Assembly (NCBI RefSeq): GCF_007997005.1
Contig: NZ_VOSL01000145.1
Coordinates: 1 to 64,000, forward strand
DNA: 64,000 nucleotides
Direction: 5' to 3'
From: Lujinxingia vulgaris
GTDB taxonomy: Bacteria > Myxococcota_A > Bradymonadia > Bradymonadales > Bradymonadaceae
Positions 52,258-60,235 of the stretch are shown here, one piece after another. The first letter of the stretch is position 1, and each line of letters begins with the position of its first letter. Position numbers and translations under genes: made by a program. The notes below the pieces were generated by a model, which saw nothing but the letters and a program-made list of their open reading frames with translations, had not been told where the DNA came from and did not search any database.

Positions 52258-53298
52258 ATGAGTGAAGAGACCCCGCAGCCGAGCATCGACACCACCGAGG
52301 GGGAGCGCGCCTCATTGTGGGAGGAGCGTTTTGAGGCGCAGATCAACACCTTCTTCGACGAGGCGATCGCGCGTGTGCCGGGCTTTGTGGATCGCAACCT
52401 CAAGAGCTTTCGGCGCGTGATGGGGCGCAGCCTCGGCCCGCGTACCGGGATGGCCGACCTCTTCATCTCGGCGCGCAATATGGCCGCCGGGGTCTCGAAG
52501 TCGGTGGGAGGGCCGGATTTTTCGACGTCGACCTTTACCGATGACCAGCTTGGCGAGGCGTTTGAGCGCGAGGTCGTCAGCTCTGCGGAGATGGAGAGCT
52601 TGCTCGGGCGCCTCTTCTCGGAGTTTGAAGAGGAGCAGTGGCGGCGCTTTCGCAAGGGGCAGGGCGAGGGCAAGGCCAGCGCTGAAGAGATCAAGGAGCT
52701 GCGCGGACGTCTCGGCGAGATGATGGAGCATGAGATCGCCCACGATCCCTTGCTCGCTCAGGCGATTCGCTCCGGGGTGCGCCTGGGTCTGCCGGCGACG
52801 CTGGGGTATGTGCTCTTCGGCCGCACGACCTTTTTGATGGGCATGGACGGCGTCGGCGAGGGCTACTCCGGCCACCTCGATGTCTACCGACGCGCGCTGG
52901 GCAAGCTCGGCGGCATGGAGCTTCCCGGGTGGATGGGCGCGGTCGGCGTGGCCGGCGGTCTGATGGGCACGCTCGCCATCGGCGGGCTTGTCGAATACGC
53001 CATTAACAACGTGCGCGACATCAAGGGCTATTACATCCGTCAGATCAACGCGGCGCGTTACGTGTTGCTTTATGGCGAAGATCCCGATCAGCCCGAGGGC
53101 CAGGGGCTCTTGCATGTCGTGCGGGGCCTGGAGCGCCAGTTTGAGCGACTTCCTGACCTCACCCACGAGGTGCTTGACCGGGCCGAGAAGACCGTGGCGG
53201 CGCTGACTTCCCGAGGCGCTCCCGAGGAGATGATCGGCTCGGATGGCGCGGCCGCTGCGCTCCCTCCATCGAGTGAGCCGGGCCAGGAGCCGGGATGA
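52258..53298 (+). CDS. Membrane-associated protein of unknown function
   Basis: A 346-residue protein. An N-terminal charged helical region of about 170 residues is followed by two hydrophobic segments (near residues 178-196 and 222-245), each glycine-rich, then a C-terminal helical region with RGLERQFERLPDLTHEVL. No family is recognised. It lies 54 bp after the aminotransferase and ends 46 bp before the tRNA promoter. ATG start with AGGAGCAGAG upstream (52244-52253). Confidence 0.6.
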   Translation: MSEETPQPSIDTTEGERASLWEERFEAQINTFFDEAIARVPGFVDRNLKSFRRVMGRSLGPRTGMADLFISARNMAAGVSKSVGGPDFSTSTFTDDQLGEAFEREVVSSAEMESLLGRLFSEFEEEQWRRFRKGQGEGKASAEEIKELRGRLGEMMEHEIAHDPLLAQAIRSGVRLGLPATLGYVLFGRTTFLMGMDGVGEGYSGHLDVYRRALGKLGGMELPGWMGAVGVAGGLMGTLAIGGLVEYAINNVRDIKGYYIRQINAARYVLLYGEDPDQPEGQGLLHVVRGLERQFERLPDLTHEVLDRAEKTVAALTSRGAPEEMIGSDGAAAALPPSSEPGQEPG

Positions 53299-53320
53299 AT
53301 AAAAATGTACCTCAAGCTGC

Positions 53321-53349
53321 TTGACGCCCCCCCGGGATTGGGTTAGTTA
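53321..53349 (+). promoter_or_regulatory. Promoter of tRNA-Ala
   Basis: TTGACG (53321-53326) and TAGTTA (53344-53349) separated by 17 bp; predicted start near 53356, immediately before the tRNA at 53360. Confidence 0.8.
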
Positions 53350-53359
53350 ACCCTCCAGC

Positions 53360-53432
53360 GGGGCCGTAGCTCAGCTGGGAGAGCGCTAGAATCGCACTCT
53401 AGAGGTCGTGGGTTCGATCCCCATCGGCTCCA
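53360..53432 (+). tRNA. tRNA-Ala (anticodon CGC)
   Basis: A 73-nt cloverleaf. The acceptor stem pairs GGGGCCG with CGGCTCC, with one G-U pair, and discriminator A73. The anticodon stem CTAGA/TCTAG encloses the loop ATCGCAC, giving CGC, which reads the alanine codon GCG. The T loop contains TTCGATC. No CCA is encoded after A73. It has its own promoter and terminator. Confidence 0.93.
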
Positions 53433-53442
53433 CTCGCTGAAG

Positions 53443-53475
53443 ACCCGCGTCACTTATGGTGACGCGGGTTTTTTT
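53443..53475 (+). terminator. Rho-independent terminator of tRNA-Ala
   Basis: An 11-bp stem ACCCGCGTCAC/GTGACGCGGGT with a 5-nt loop, followed by a T run ending at 53475, directly after the tRNA. Confidence 0.9.
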
Positions 53476-54070
53476 ATGCCCGAGAACCGGGCGTATGAGG
53501 CTCAGCGCTGGCCGCGGTAGCGATGGTCTGGGGCGCGGGGTGATCGACGCCCCGGACGCCTTTGAGGATCCAGGGATCGAGAGGAGCATCGCCGTCGGTG
53601 CTGGCGATCACCGAGACGCTGCCCGTGGTCTCCAGCACAACTGCACGCACGTGCTTGAGCTCCAAAACGCCTGCAGAACGAAGCTTAGAGCGAAGATCGT
53701 CCAGGGTCAGCAGGGAGGTGTGCAGGTTCTCGTGGAGCACCTCGCCATTGTAAATGAGCAGGAGGGGCTCATTGTCGATCAGGGCCGAGAGCTGAAAGCG
53801 ACGGCGTAGACCGGCGGTGAGGGTCTGCAGCACAAAGATGCTGGCCAGGCCAACCAGCGCCTGCATCAAGGGTGGGTCGCGGGTGACCAGCGCGCTGCTG
53901 ATGAGCGAGCCGATGGCCACGGTCAGCGCGAAATCAAAGGCGGAGAGCTTGGAGAAGCTGCGAAGTCCCCCCCAGCGCGTGAACACGATCACGGCAATAA
54001 AGAGTACCAGCGCGGAGAGCGGTACCATGGCGATATCGGAGAGTGGCGCTACGATCCAGTCGACTTGCAT
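53474..54070 (-). CDS. DUF421 family membrane protein
   Basis: A 198-residue protein with three hydrophobic segments (near residues 15-32, 45-62, 68-82) and a soluble DUF421-type domain with YNGEVLHENLHTSLLTLDDLRSKLR. Members include YetF and YcaP, of unknown function. Its stop codon lies inside the tRNA terminator, so this gene is convergent with the tRNA. ATG at 54070. Confidence 0.87.
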   Translation of the reverse strand: MQVDWIVAPLSDIAMVPLSALVLFIAVIVFTRWGGLRSFSKLSAFDFALTVAIGSLISSALVTRDPPLMQALVGLASIFVLQTLTAGLRRRFQLSALIDNEPLLLIYNGEVLHENLHTSLLTLDDLRSKLRSAGVLELKHVRAVVLETTGSVSVIASTDGDAPLDPWILKGVRGVDHPAPQTIATAASAEPHTPGSRA

Positions 54071-54280
54071 GGGGTGTCCCCGGCGATGTTTGGTTGGATG
54101 ATGAAGAGGGTTGAGGAGGGGTGTGTGTTACCAGTCCCCGGAGCATGGGCCTGCGAGCCTGCCCTTGAAAGATTGGCCTTCAGGTGCGTGTAGAGAGATT
54201 AGGGGCGCGCTGTGGTAGTCAACTTAAAGGGAGCTTACGGGCGCCTGTGATGTCGCATGCCCAGCCCAAACGAGGTTGTT

Positions 54281-55267
54281 GTGAGTGAGGACATCTACGA
54301 ACTTGAGCCGGGGGGAGCCAACATTCGTGAACGTCGTTTCGAGGTGGACTCAAACTTCGAAGGGTGGCGCCTCGATCAGTTTCTGGCCAACCGCATCCCG
54401 CGCATCTCGCGCTCGTTTGCGAGCCGCATCATTCGGGATGGCGACCTGAGGATCGTACCTCCCAGGCGTGCAAAGGCGTCGATGCGTCTGCTTCTGGGCG
54501 ATGTCGTGATCCTTCGCGAACATCTGGAGCCGGAGGAGGTTCAGGATGATGAGGCGGGCATCCTCTATGAGGATGAGGCGATGCTCGTGCTCAACAAGCC
54601 GGCCGGGATGCTTGTGCATGAGAGCGCCAGCGTGCGCCTCAACACGATGACGCATTACCTGCGGCGCCAGGGGTTTAGGGAGGCCGAGCCGGTGCACAGG
54701 CTGGATCGGGAGACGAGCGGGGCGCTGGTGTGTGCGAGAGAGCATCGGTGGGTGGCGCCCTTACGCGGCGTGTTTGCCACCGACCATCCCGAGAAGATCT
54801 ACCGCGTGCTGGTCGAAGATCCACGGCGGGTGTGGACACCCGGGCGCGAGCAGACGCTGGAGACGCCGCTGGGGCCCTGCGCCCAGAGCCGGCTGTCGAT
54901 CAAGATGGGGGAGGGCACGCTGCGGGCGGTCACCCATGTGCGGGCGTTGGAGCAGCGGGTGGTGCGGGGCTATGCGCTCAGCGATCTGGAGGTGCGCATC
55001 GAGACGGGCCGTCAGCATCAGATCCGCGCGCATCTGGCGATGGCCGGCACGCCGGTGGCCGGCGACAAGCTCTACAGTCGCGATGACGCGTTCTTCATGG
55101 CGATCTGCGACGCTCCTGACGATGCTGAGCTTCTGGCGCAGCTCCCCTTTGAGCGCCAGGCGTTGCACGCCTGGAAGATCGCGCTCAAGAACCCGAAAAC
55201 CGGCGCGCTCCTGAAGGTGGAGGCGCCGGTTCCGAAGTTGTGGTTCGAGCAGGATGGAGGCGCGTAA
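54281..55267 (+). CDS. RluA-family pseudouridine synthase
   Basis: A 328-residue pseudouridine synthase: an S4-like RNA-binding domain near residues 30-90, then the catalytic domain with Asp142 in HRLDRETSGA and RQHQIRAHLAMAGTPV (arginine and histidine conserved). The GTG at 54281 follows GAGG by 5 nt; an ATG 24 bp upstream is also in frame. It modifies an rRNA or tRNA position that cannot be defined from sequence. Confidence 0.9.
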   Translation: MSEDIYELEPGGANIRERRFEVDSNFEGWRLDQFLANRIPRISRSFASRIIRDGDLRIVPPRRAKASMRLLLGDVVILREHLEPEEVQDDEAGILYEDEAMLVLNKPAGMLVHESASVRLNTMTHYLRRQGFREAEPVHRLDRETSGALVCAREHRWVAPLRGVFATDHPEKIYRVLVEDPRRVWTPGREQTLETPLGPCAQSRLSIKMGEGTLRAVTHVRALEQRVVRGYALSDLEVRIETGRQHQIRAHLAMAGTPVAGDKLYSRDDAFFMAICDAPDDAELLAQLPFERQALHAWKIALKNPKTGALLKVEAPVPKLWFEQDGGA

Positions 55268-55275
55268 GCAACGCC

Positions 55276-56313
55276 TTAGAGGGGTTTGGGACCCTCTTCG
55301 ATGGAGACGACCATGGTGTCGCCGCGCTCATCCTCGTCGATGATGAGTGAGACGTGGTGGCCGTCGCGCTCGAAGTTAAGGAGTTCGCCATGTACCGCGG
55401 CCAGCTGGGGCACGTGGCGGGCGTATTCATCGAGGAGCTCGGTGGATTCGGAGAGCGTCCAGCCGCGGTTCTCCATGGCGGCGCGGTAGAAGCGCTCAAT
55501 GGAGGCCGGGGCGGCGTGGCTCTTGTAGAGGTTGACCACGTAGGGCTCGCCCGGATTATTACCGGCCAGGCGGCTGACGCGCTCGCATCCGGCGCAGGCC
55601 GGCACGCTCATGTCGGGGCGTGAGCCGACGGCGTCGGGATCGCGGATCAGTTTTGGATCGAAGCCGTCGGCAGCCCAGGTTGCGGTGACGGTTGAGCCGC
55701 CGGTGTCCGGGTTACGGCGCGCCTCGATCATGCGGTAGGAGCGCATGTTTTCTTCGATGTCCAGACCCCCGTTCTGGGAGTGGTTCCAGGTCTCCACCAG
55801 ATCGGCGATGTCGTCGGTCGTCTTACGCGGGACCATCGAGCCCATCGCGACGAGATCTTCGGTCACGTGAAGCGGGACCACCTCGCCATTGATCATGGCA
55901 TGGTTTTGCTCCAGGTAGGCCGGGTCCTTGAAGGCGTCCTGGTAGACGTTGGCGGTGGGGCCGGGGCGCAGGAGCGGCTCGGTGTAGGCTTTGGAGTTCA
56001 CGCCGACAGCGTGGAAGCGCTCCTGATAGTACTCGAGCAGCTCAGTGGGGCTGAGCTCAGAGTCGCCGGCCGCGAAATAGACGTCATTGCCGTTGTAATC
56101 GTAGGAGCGAGGCTTCAGCCCGGATTCGGCGATGACCCGCTCAAAGTTACGCTGCTCGGCTCTCGGGCCGGTCAAAAAGTCGGTGAGGTCGGCTTCGGCC
56201 TCTTTCACCTCGCCGGGCGAGGAGGAGACGAGCACGGTGGCGCCGATGGCGACGATCACCGCTCCGCTGACTCCGAGTTTGAGCAGCACGCGTAGTGTGG
56301 ATGGGATCTTCAT
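55276..56313 (-). CDS. Exported protein of a Tad-like operon, function unknown
   Basis: A 345-residue protein with an N-terminal hydrophobic anchor (residues 10-32). The rest is soluble and mixed, with a short CAGCER pair of cysteines near residue 240. It contains no recognisable domain. The ATG follows GAGGAG at 8-nt spacing. Last gene of the Tad-like cluster; 30 bp after the TadE-like gene. Confidence 0.65.
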   Translation of the reverse strand: MKIPSTLRVLLKLGVSGAVIVAIGATVLVSSSPGEVKEAEADLTDFLTGPRAEQRNFERVIAESGLKPRSYDYNGNDVYFAAGDSELSPTELLEYYQERFHAVGVNSKAYTEPLLRPGPTANVYQDAFKDPAYLEQNHAMINGEVVPLHVTEDLVAMGSMVPRKTTDDIADLVETWNHSQNGGLDIEENMRSYRMIEARRNPDTGGSTVTATWAADGFDPKLIRDPDAVGSRPDMSVPACAGCERVSRLAGNNPGEPYVVNLYKSHAAPASIERFYRAAMENRGWTLSESTELLDEYARHVPQLAAVHGELLNFERDGHHVSLIIDEDERGDTMVVSIEEGPKPL

Positions 56314-56343
56314 AAGTTGCTCCTCAAGAGAGGTCATCGCGCG

Positions 56344-57330
56344 TTAGCCGCAATTCGACGAGTCGCCGCCGGGCGGATTCTTCAGGCAATCGAGCATGTC
56401 CTGACCGTTCTGCTGGGCAGCACCGCCGCCGCAGTCGGGCTTGTCTTTGGTGCAGAAGACGCCCCACTCGTCGCGGCATTCGGCCCATTCCTGGGCTTCC
56501 TGCGCGCATTCCTGGCTCTGCTGCTGAAGCTCGTCGGCGTCAGGCACGCTGATGCCGTCGGCGGCGCCGAACTCGGGGACCATGGTAAAGGGCATCCCCG
56601 CCTCCTGGTAGGCGTCGACGGTGCCCATCTCCAGGCGAGTAAGGACGACGGCCAGCAGACGCTCTTCCGGCATGGGCGGCGCAGCAGCGGTGTAGGCCGC
56701 TTCGGCCTGACCGTCGAGCCAGGGGCTGGAGGGGAAGTCTTTGCGCACCACCGACGAGCCGATGCCGTAGCGGATACCTGCGGCAAGGGCGGGGCGGGCA
56801 CCCGCCTGGGTGAGTACGGAGCTTGTAACCTGCGCCCAGCCGCCGGTTTGCATCTGGCCGGCCATGATGAGGTCGTTCATCAGGTTGAAGGTGTGGCTTG
56901 TGTTGTCACCCAGCACCCCGGAGAGGGTGAGCTTGGGATCGACGCCGATGTTCTCAACGACGGCGGCCATCGAGGCCTTGCCGCCGCTGTCGGCGTAGAG
57001 ACCGCCGATCGACTCGCCAATGTCCTTGGCGGCCATCACGCCCCACTGCCCGGTGTCGTTGTAGTGGAGGCCGGCGTCGATGGCGCCCGCGACCGGGTGC
57101 ATGTGCACCGCCTTATAGCTGGTCTGGATGGGGCGTACGTCCTTCCAGAGCTCGGCGGAGGCCAGCGCGTGGGTGCGCAGCGCGGTCTCGTGAGCGTCGT
57201 AGAGCGAGAGGATGCCGCCAAACGCCACCAGGAAGATCGGCAGGATGATCACGAACTCGGTGAGCGCCGTGGCGCGTTCCTCATCGCGGAGCTGGCGAGC
57301 GACAGATTGGATCGTCTCAGAGATGTTCAT
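56344..57330 (-). CDS. TadE-like pseudopilin/pilus-associated protein
   Basis: A 328-residue protein with the TadE-type N-terminal hydrophobic helix after a glutamate: RATALTEFVIILPIFLVAFGGI. The large C-terminal part is soluble and ends with a cysteine-rich section. TadE-like proteins are minor pseudopilins of Flp pilus machinery. ATG overlaps the TadG-like stop by ATGA. Confidence 0.75.
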   Translation of the reverse strand: MNISETIQSVARQLRDEERATALTEFVIILPIFLVAFGGILSLYDAHETALRTHALASAELWKDVRPIQTSYKAVHMHPVAGAIDAGLHYNDTGQWGVMAAKDIGESIGGLYADSGGKASMAAVVENIGVDPKLTLSGVLGDNTSHTFNLMNDLIMAGQMQTGGWAQVTSSVLTQAGARPALAAGIRYGIGSSVVRKDFPSSPWLDGQAEAAYTAAAPPMPEERLLAVVLTRLEMGTVDAYQEAGMPFTMVPEFGAADGISVPDADELQQQSQECAQEAQEWAECRDEWGVFCTKDKPDCGGGAAQQNGQDMLDCLKNPPGGDSSNCG

Positions 57331-58841
57331 TTTTGAATCCCTTGAAGTCGGTCGGCGCTCATCGAGGCATTAACAGCGTAGAGGTACATCAGGTCTTTGA
57401 TCGCTCCGGAGAGCGAGAAGTTCGAGTCCAGGAAGCCGACCAGTGAGGTCAGCGCCAGGTAGGGGATCATGTCCATGTAGACGGCCTTCATGCCCACCGG
57501 GTTGCCCTGGAAGGAGGTGCCCAGGCTCTCCCCGGGGAGGTGAACCGGGCGAAGACGCGCGGTCCAGCTGGGCGACCACATATGGGGGCGGCCGATGAAG
57601 TTCGACATCACCCCGTTGAAGGGGTTGAAGGTGTTAAAGAGGCCGCCGACCGCACCCGAGATGGTGGTCTCACCGAAGACGAACTCCGAGCGGGCCATCG
57701 ACCAGTATCCCTCGGCCGCGTAGAAGGGCTTGGAGTTGTGGTCGCCGCCGATGATGTTGAAGCGGTCGCGCTGGATCCCTGAGCGCTTGCCTCCGGCCTG
57801 GTAGGCGAAGGTGAGGTTGGAGGTCGACTGCATCCAGGCGTTGGGCTCAATGCCATCGATGATGCCGCCGACAACGCCGTTGTCGACGCGGTAGTCGAGC
57901 ACCTCGGCGCCGTGCATAAAGCCAGCGACGGTGCAGCCGATGGCCGGCACGATGTTGAGCGCGATGAAGATACCGATGGTCTGGCCATCTTTGGAGATGC
58001 CTTTGATGCCGGAGTCGCTGCGCATGATGTGCTCGGCGGCGAGCATCAGGTGCTCGGGGGTGCCGATGAACTCGGTGCAGTAGCCAGCGTGCGCGGCGAA
58101 GGTGCCCAGCGAGGCGTCGTGGCGCTTGATGGGCAGGCCGTCGGTCTTTTCGGTATGCTCGGGGACGTAATCTTCGACGATGGAGGTGCCGATAATGCCG
58201 TCGATAAAGCCCAGCGCAGAGGTGATCTGGTCAGGAATCGTGATGATGTCGCCGGGAGGGGGCGGCCAGGAGGCCGTGACGGTGGCGCCGTTGGCAATCC
58301 CGCGCATCATGTTCTCGACATAGCCCCACCAGGGGGTGATGTCGCGCATGTACTGCTGGTAGATGTCGAGGGTTTTGATCTCGTCGGTGGAGCGATTCAT
58401 CATGGTGGGGAGGTTTGTAAACGTCAGCTCTAATGTCTCCATGGCGAGCTGCACCCCCCCGACAGCCATACGGTAACAGGAGTTGGGGTTGGGGAAGATC
58501 TTGAGGCAATCCGCCGTGTAGATCGCCAGGCTGGTGATCAGCGCCTGGTAGGCGTTGAAGTAGACGACCGTGTAGCCGTAGAAGACGCGCTTGGCCGTGT
58601 TGGCGTACGAGATCATGTTCATCGAGCGGGCCTTGACGACCGACTGCGAGAAGGCAGCGGTGTCGGCGCTGTTCTGAAGCATGATCTTATCGCGCGCCGC
58701 GTCGCCAGCGTCGTGCATCATCATCGCGCTGATGAAGACGATGAGGATGCCGGCGAGCATCAGCAGGAAGACGGCGCCTTCTTGAGCTCGGTCGAGCTCC
58801 TTGAGGCGGGCGCGCAAAAAGTTATGAATTGCGTTCAACAT
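57327..58841 (-). CDS. TadG-like protein
   Basis: A 504-residue protein: an N-terminal hydrophobic helix (AVFLLMLAGILIVFISAMMM), then ADTAAFSQSVVKARSMN, typical of TadG/DUF2134-like proteins that start with a Tad_Flp segment. The remainder is a soluble domain with several hydrophobic patches. GGAGG lies at 9-nt spacing before the ATG; an earlier in-frame start exists 27 bp upstream. Probably part of an envelope pilus-like structure. Confidence 0.78.
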   Translation of the reverse strand: MLNAIHNFLRARLKELDRAQEGAVFLLMLAGILIVFISAMMMHDAGDAARDKIMLQNSADTAAFSQSVVKARSMNMISYANTAKRVFYGYTVVYFNAYQALITSLAIYTADCLKIFPNPNSCYRMAVGGVQLAMETLELTFTNLPTMMNRSTDEIKTLDIYQQYMRDITPWWGYVENMMRGIANGATVTASWPPPPGDIITIPDQITSALGFIDGIIGTSIVEDYVPEHTEKTDGLPIKRHDASLGTFAAHAGYCTEFIGTPEHLMLAAEHIMRSDSGIKGISKDGQTIGIFIALNIVPAIGCTVAGFMHGAEVLDYRVDNGVVGGIIDGIEPNAWMQSTSNLTFAYQAGGKRSGIQRDRFNIIGGDHNSKPFYAAEGYWSMARSEFVFGETTISGAVGGLFNTFNPFNGVMSNFIGRPHMWSPSWTARLRPVHLPGESLGTSFQGNPVGMKAVYMDMIPYLALTSLVGFLDSNFSLSGAIKDLMYLYAVNASMSADRLQGIQK

Positions 58842-58864
58842 AAAAGGCCTCCAGGACCGTGGTT

Positions 58865-59857
58865 TCACCAGCCCGGTGAATTGGTGAGCGGAGGAATCTG
58901 CAAGGTGGTCGTAAACTCCCGTTCGATCGTGGAGTAGAAGGCTGCGCGCCCGGCGACCGTTTCAAAGTTGCCGAAGATCAGCTCGACCATCGGCATGGCG
59001 TTCTGGTGCTTGTACTCCACCCGGGCGGTGACTTCGCTGCCGGAGGTGGTGTACGTGACGGTGGTAGCGCAGTAGGCAAAGTTGAGCTTGCGCTGCCCTC
59101 GCGACAAAAAGGAGCTCTGATCGAAGGCACCGGAGACGGTGAGGTGCTCGCGGTTACCGTGGGCTTTGACGTTCAAGGAGACGTCGGTGACGTGACCGCC
59201 CATGGTCATCGATTCGATCTTGGGCCCCAGGGTGGCTTCGCTGTGGTTGTTGCAATTGTTCATGGAGTAAACGAAGTCGGAGGGGGCCACCGGGGTGACT
59301 GCGACGGCGGCGGCGACGCGAGCCTTGTCCGTGGCCATAGCCCGGTTGACGCCGTTTCGTCCGACGTCGGCCTCCGGATGCCAGACCGCCAGGGTGCGCC
59401 CGGCGTTGAAGGCGGCCAGCGTGGTCAGGATGCCGGCGGTGTTGTTGACCGTGAGCTGAAGCAGCCCCATCGTCACCAGCAAAAAGAGGGGGAAGACGAT
59501 GAGCGTCTCGATGATCACGGTGCCGCGAGCCTTGACCAGACGCGGCGTGCGCTGGCGCGCCGATCGGATGGCGTGAAACGCCATCACTCCCAGCGCCCAG
59601 GTGCAGGCGCTCAGGCCAATCTGCAGCCAGATCTCGACCTGGACCTGAGAGAGCAGCCCGTGGCTGAGCGCTTCGACCGTAAGATTACGGGTCTCTGGCG
59701 AGGTGAGCACCATCCAGGAGAGGGCAAAAATGGTCGCCGTGCCCACCAGATGTCCGGCACCTGTGGTCAGGTAGCCGGCCACTCGCGCAGCGAGCGCGGA
59801 GCTGGACTGAGGGTCGTCGGGCGCCTGGGGAGGCTTGATGGCAGGAGCATCAGACAT
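58865..59857 (-). CDS. TadE-like protein with two extra membrane segments
   Basis: A 330-residue protein. Two hydrophobic segments (near residues 40-53 and 75-92) precede the TadE-like segment RGTVIIETLIVFPLFLLVTMGLLQLTV (residues 112-138). The soluble C-terminus is of mixed structure. First gene of the operon. The ATG at 59857 is chosen; an in-frame ATG at 59968 would add 37 residues. Confidence 0.72.
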   Translation of the reverse strand: MSDAPAIKPPQAPDDPQSSSALAARVAGYLTTGAGHLVGTATIFALSWMVLTSPETRNLTVEALSHGLLSQVQVEIWLQIGLSACTWALGVMAFHAIRSARQRTPRLVKARGTVIIETLIVFPLFLLVTMGLLQLTVNNTAGILTTLAAFNAGRTLAVWHPEADVGRNGVNRAMATDKARVAAAVAVTPVAPSDFVYSMNNCNNHSEATLGPKIESMTMGGHVTDVSLNVKAHGNREHLTVSGAFDQSSFLSRGQRKLNFAYCATTVTYTTSGSEVTARVEYKHQNAMPMVELIFGNFETVAGRAAFYSTIEREFTTTLQIPPLTNSPGW

Positions 59858-60235
59858 AGGGTCACCGGGGGTGGGTAGAGCACCTGTGGATTCATTCACA
59901 GCACAATGTAGAGCAAATTGTATGCCATGGTGCGTCGTAGTTCCAGTCCGGGGGCGCCGCGGTGGCAACGGGCGGTCTTTGGATGGTTTTGAGGCGGTGG
60001 GGAATCCGGAGGCTGCGCCCTATCTCTTTGAAACATTACGGGAAGAAGCCCTCGTCGCGCGGGAGGATTCGGGGCGATTGGTGCCTGTGAGGCGTGGGTG
60101 CGTCGTTGGCGAGGGCGAGGCGGTAGGGGATCGTGATCCTCGCCCGCAGGGGCCCCCCGGACCGGGGTGCGACAGATTGGCGCGCTTCAGGTCATTAAGG
60201 TCCGGAGATGGGGGATCGAGGCCACAACCGATCGG
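59858..60235. other. Gap between the Tad-like operon and the rhomboid gene
   Basis: 378 bp without a credible gene. An AT-richer patch (about 59880-59945) lies upstream of the Tad-like operon and is a promoter candidate, with no boxes that I can call. A pair of 8-bp inverted repeats (60113-60120 and 60138-60145) surrounds a shorter GGATC-GATCC dyad, and ACCGATCGGT lies just after the rhomboid stop codon. No T run marks a terminator. A plus-strand frame at 59835-60326 is compositionally poor and is rejected. Confidence 0.4.
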
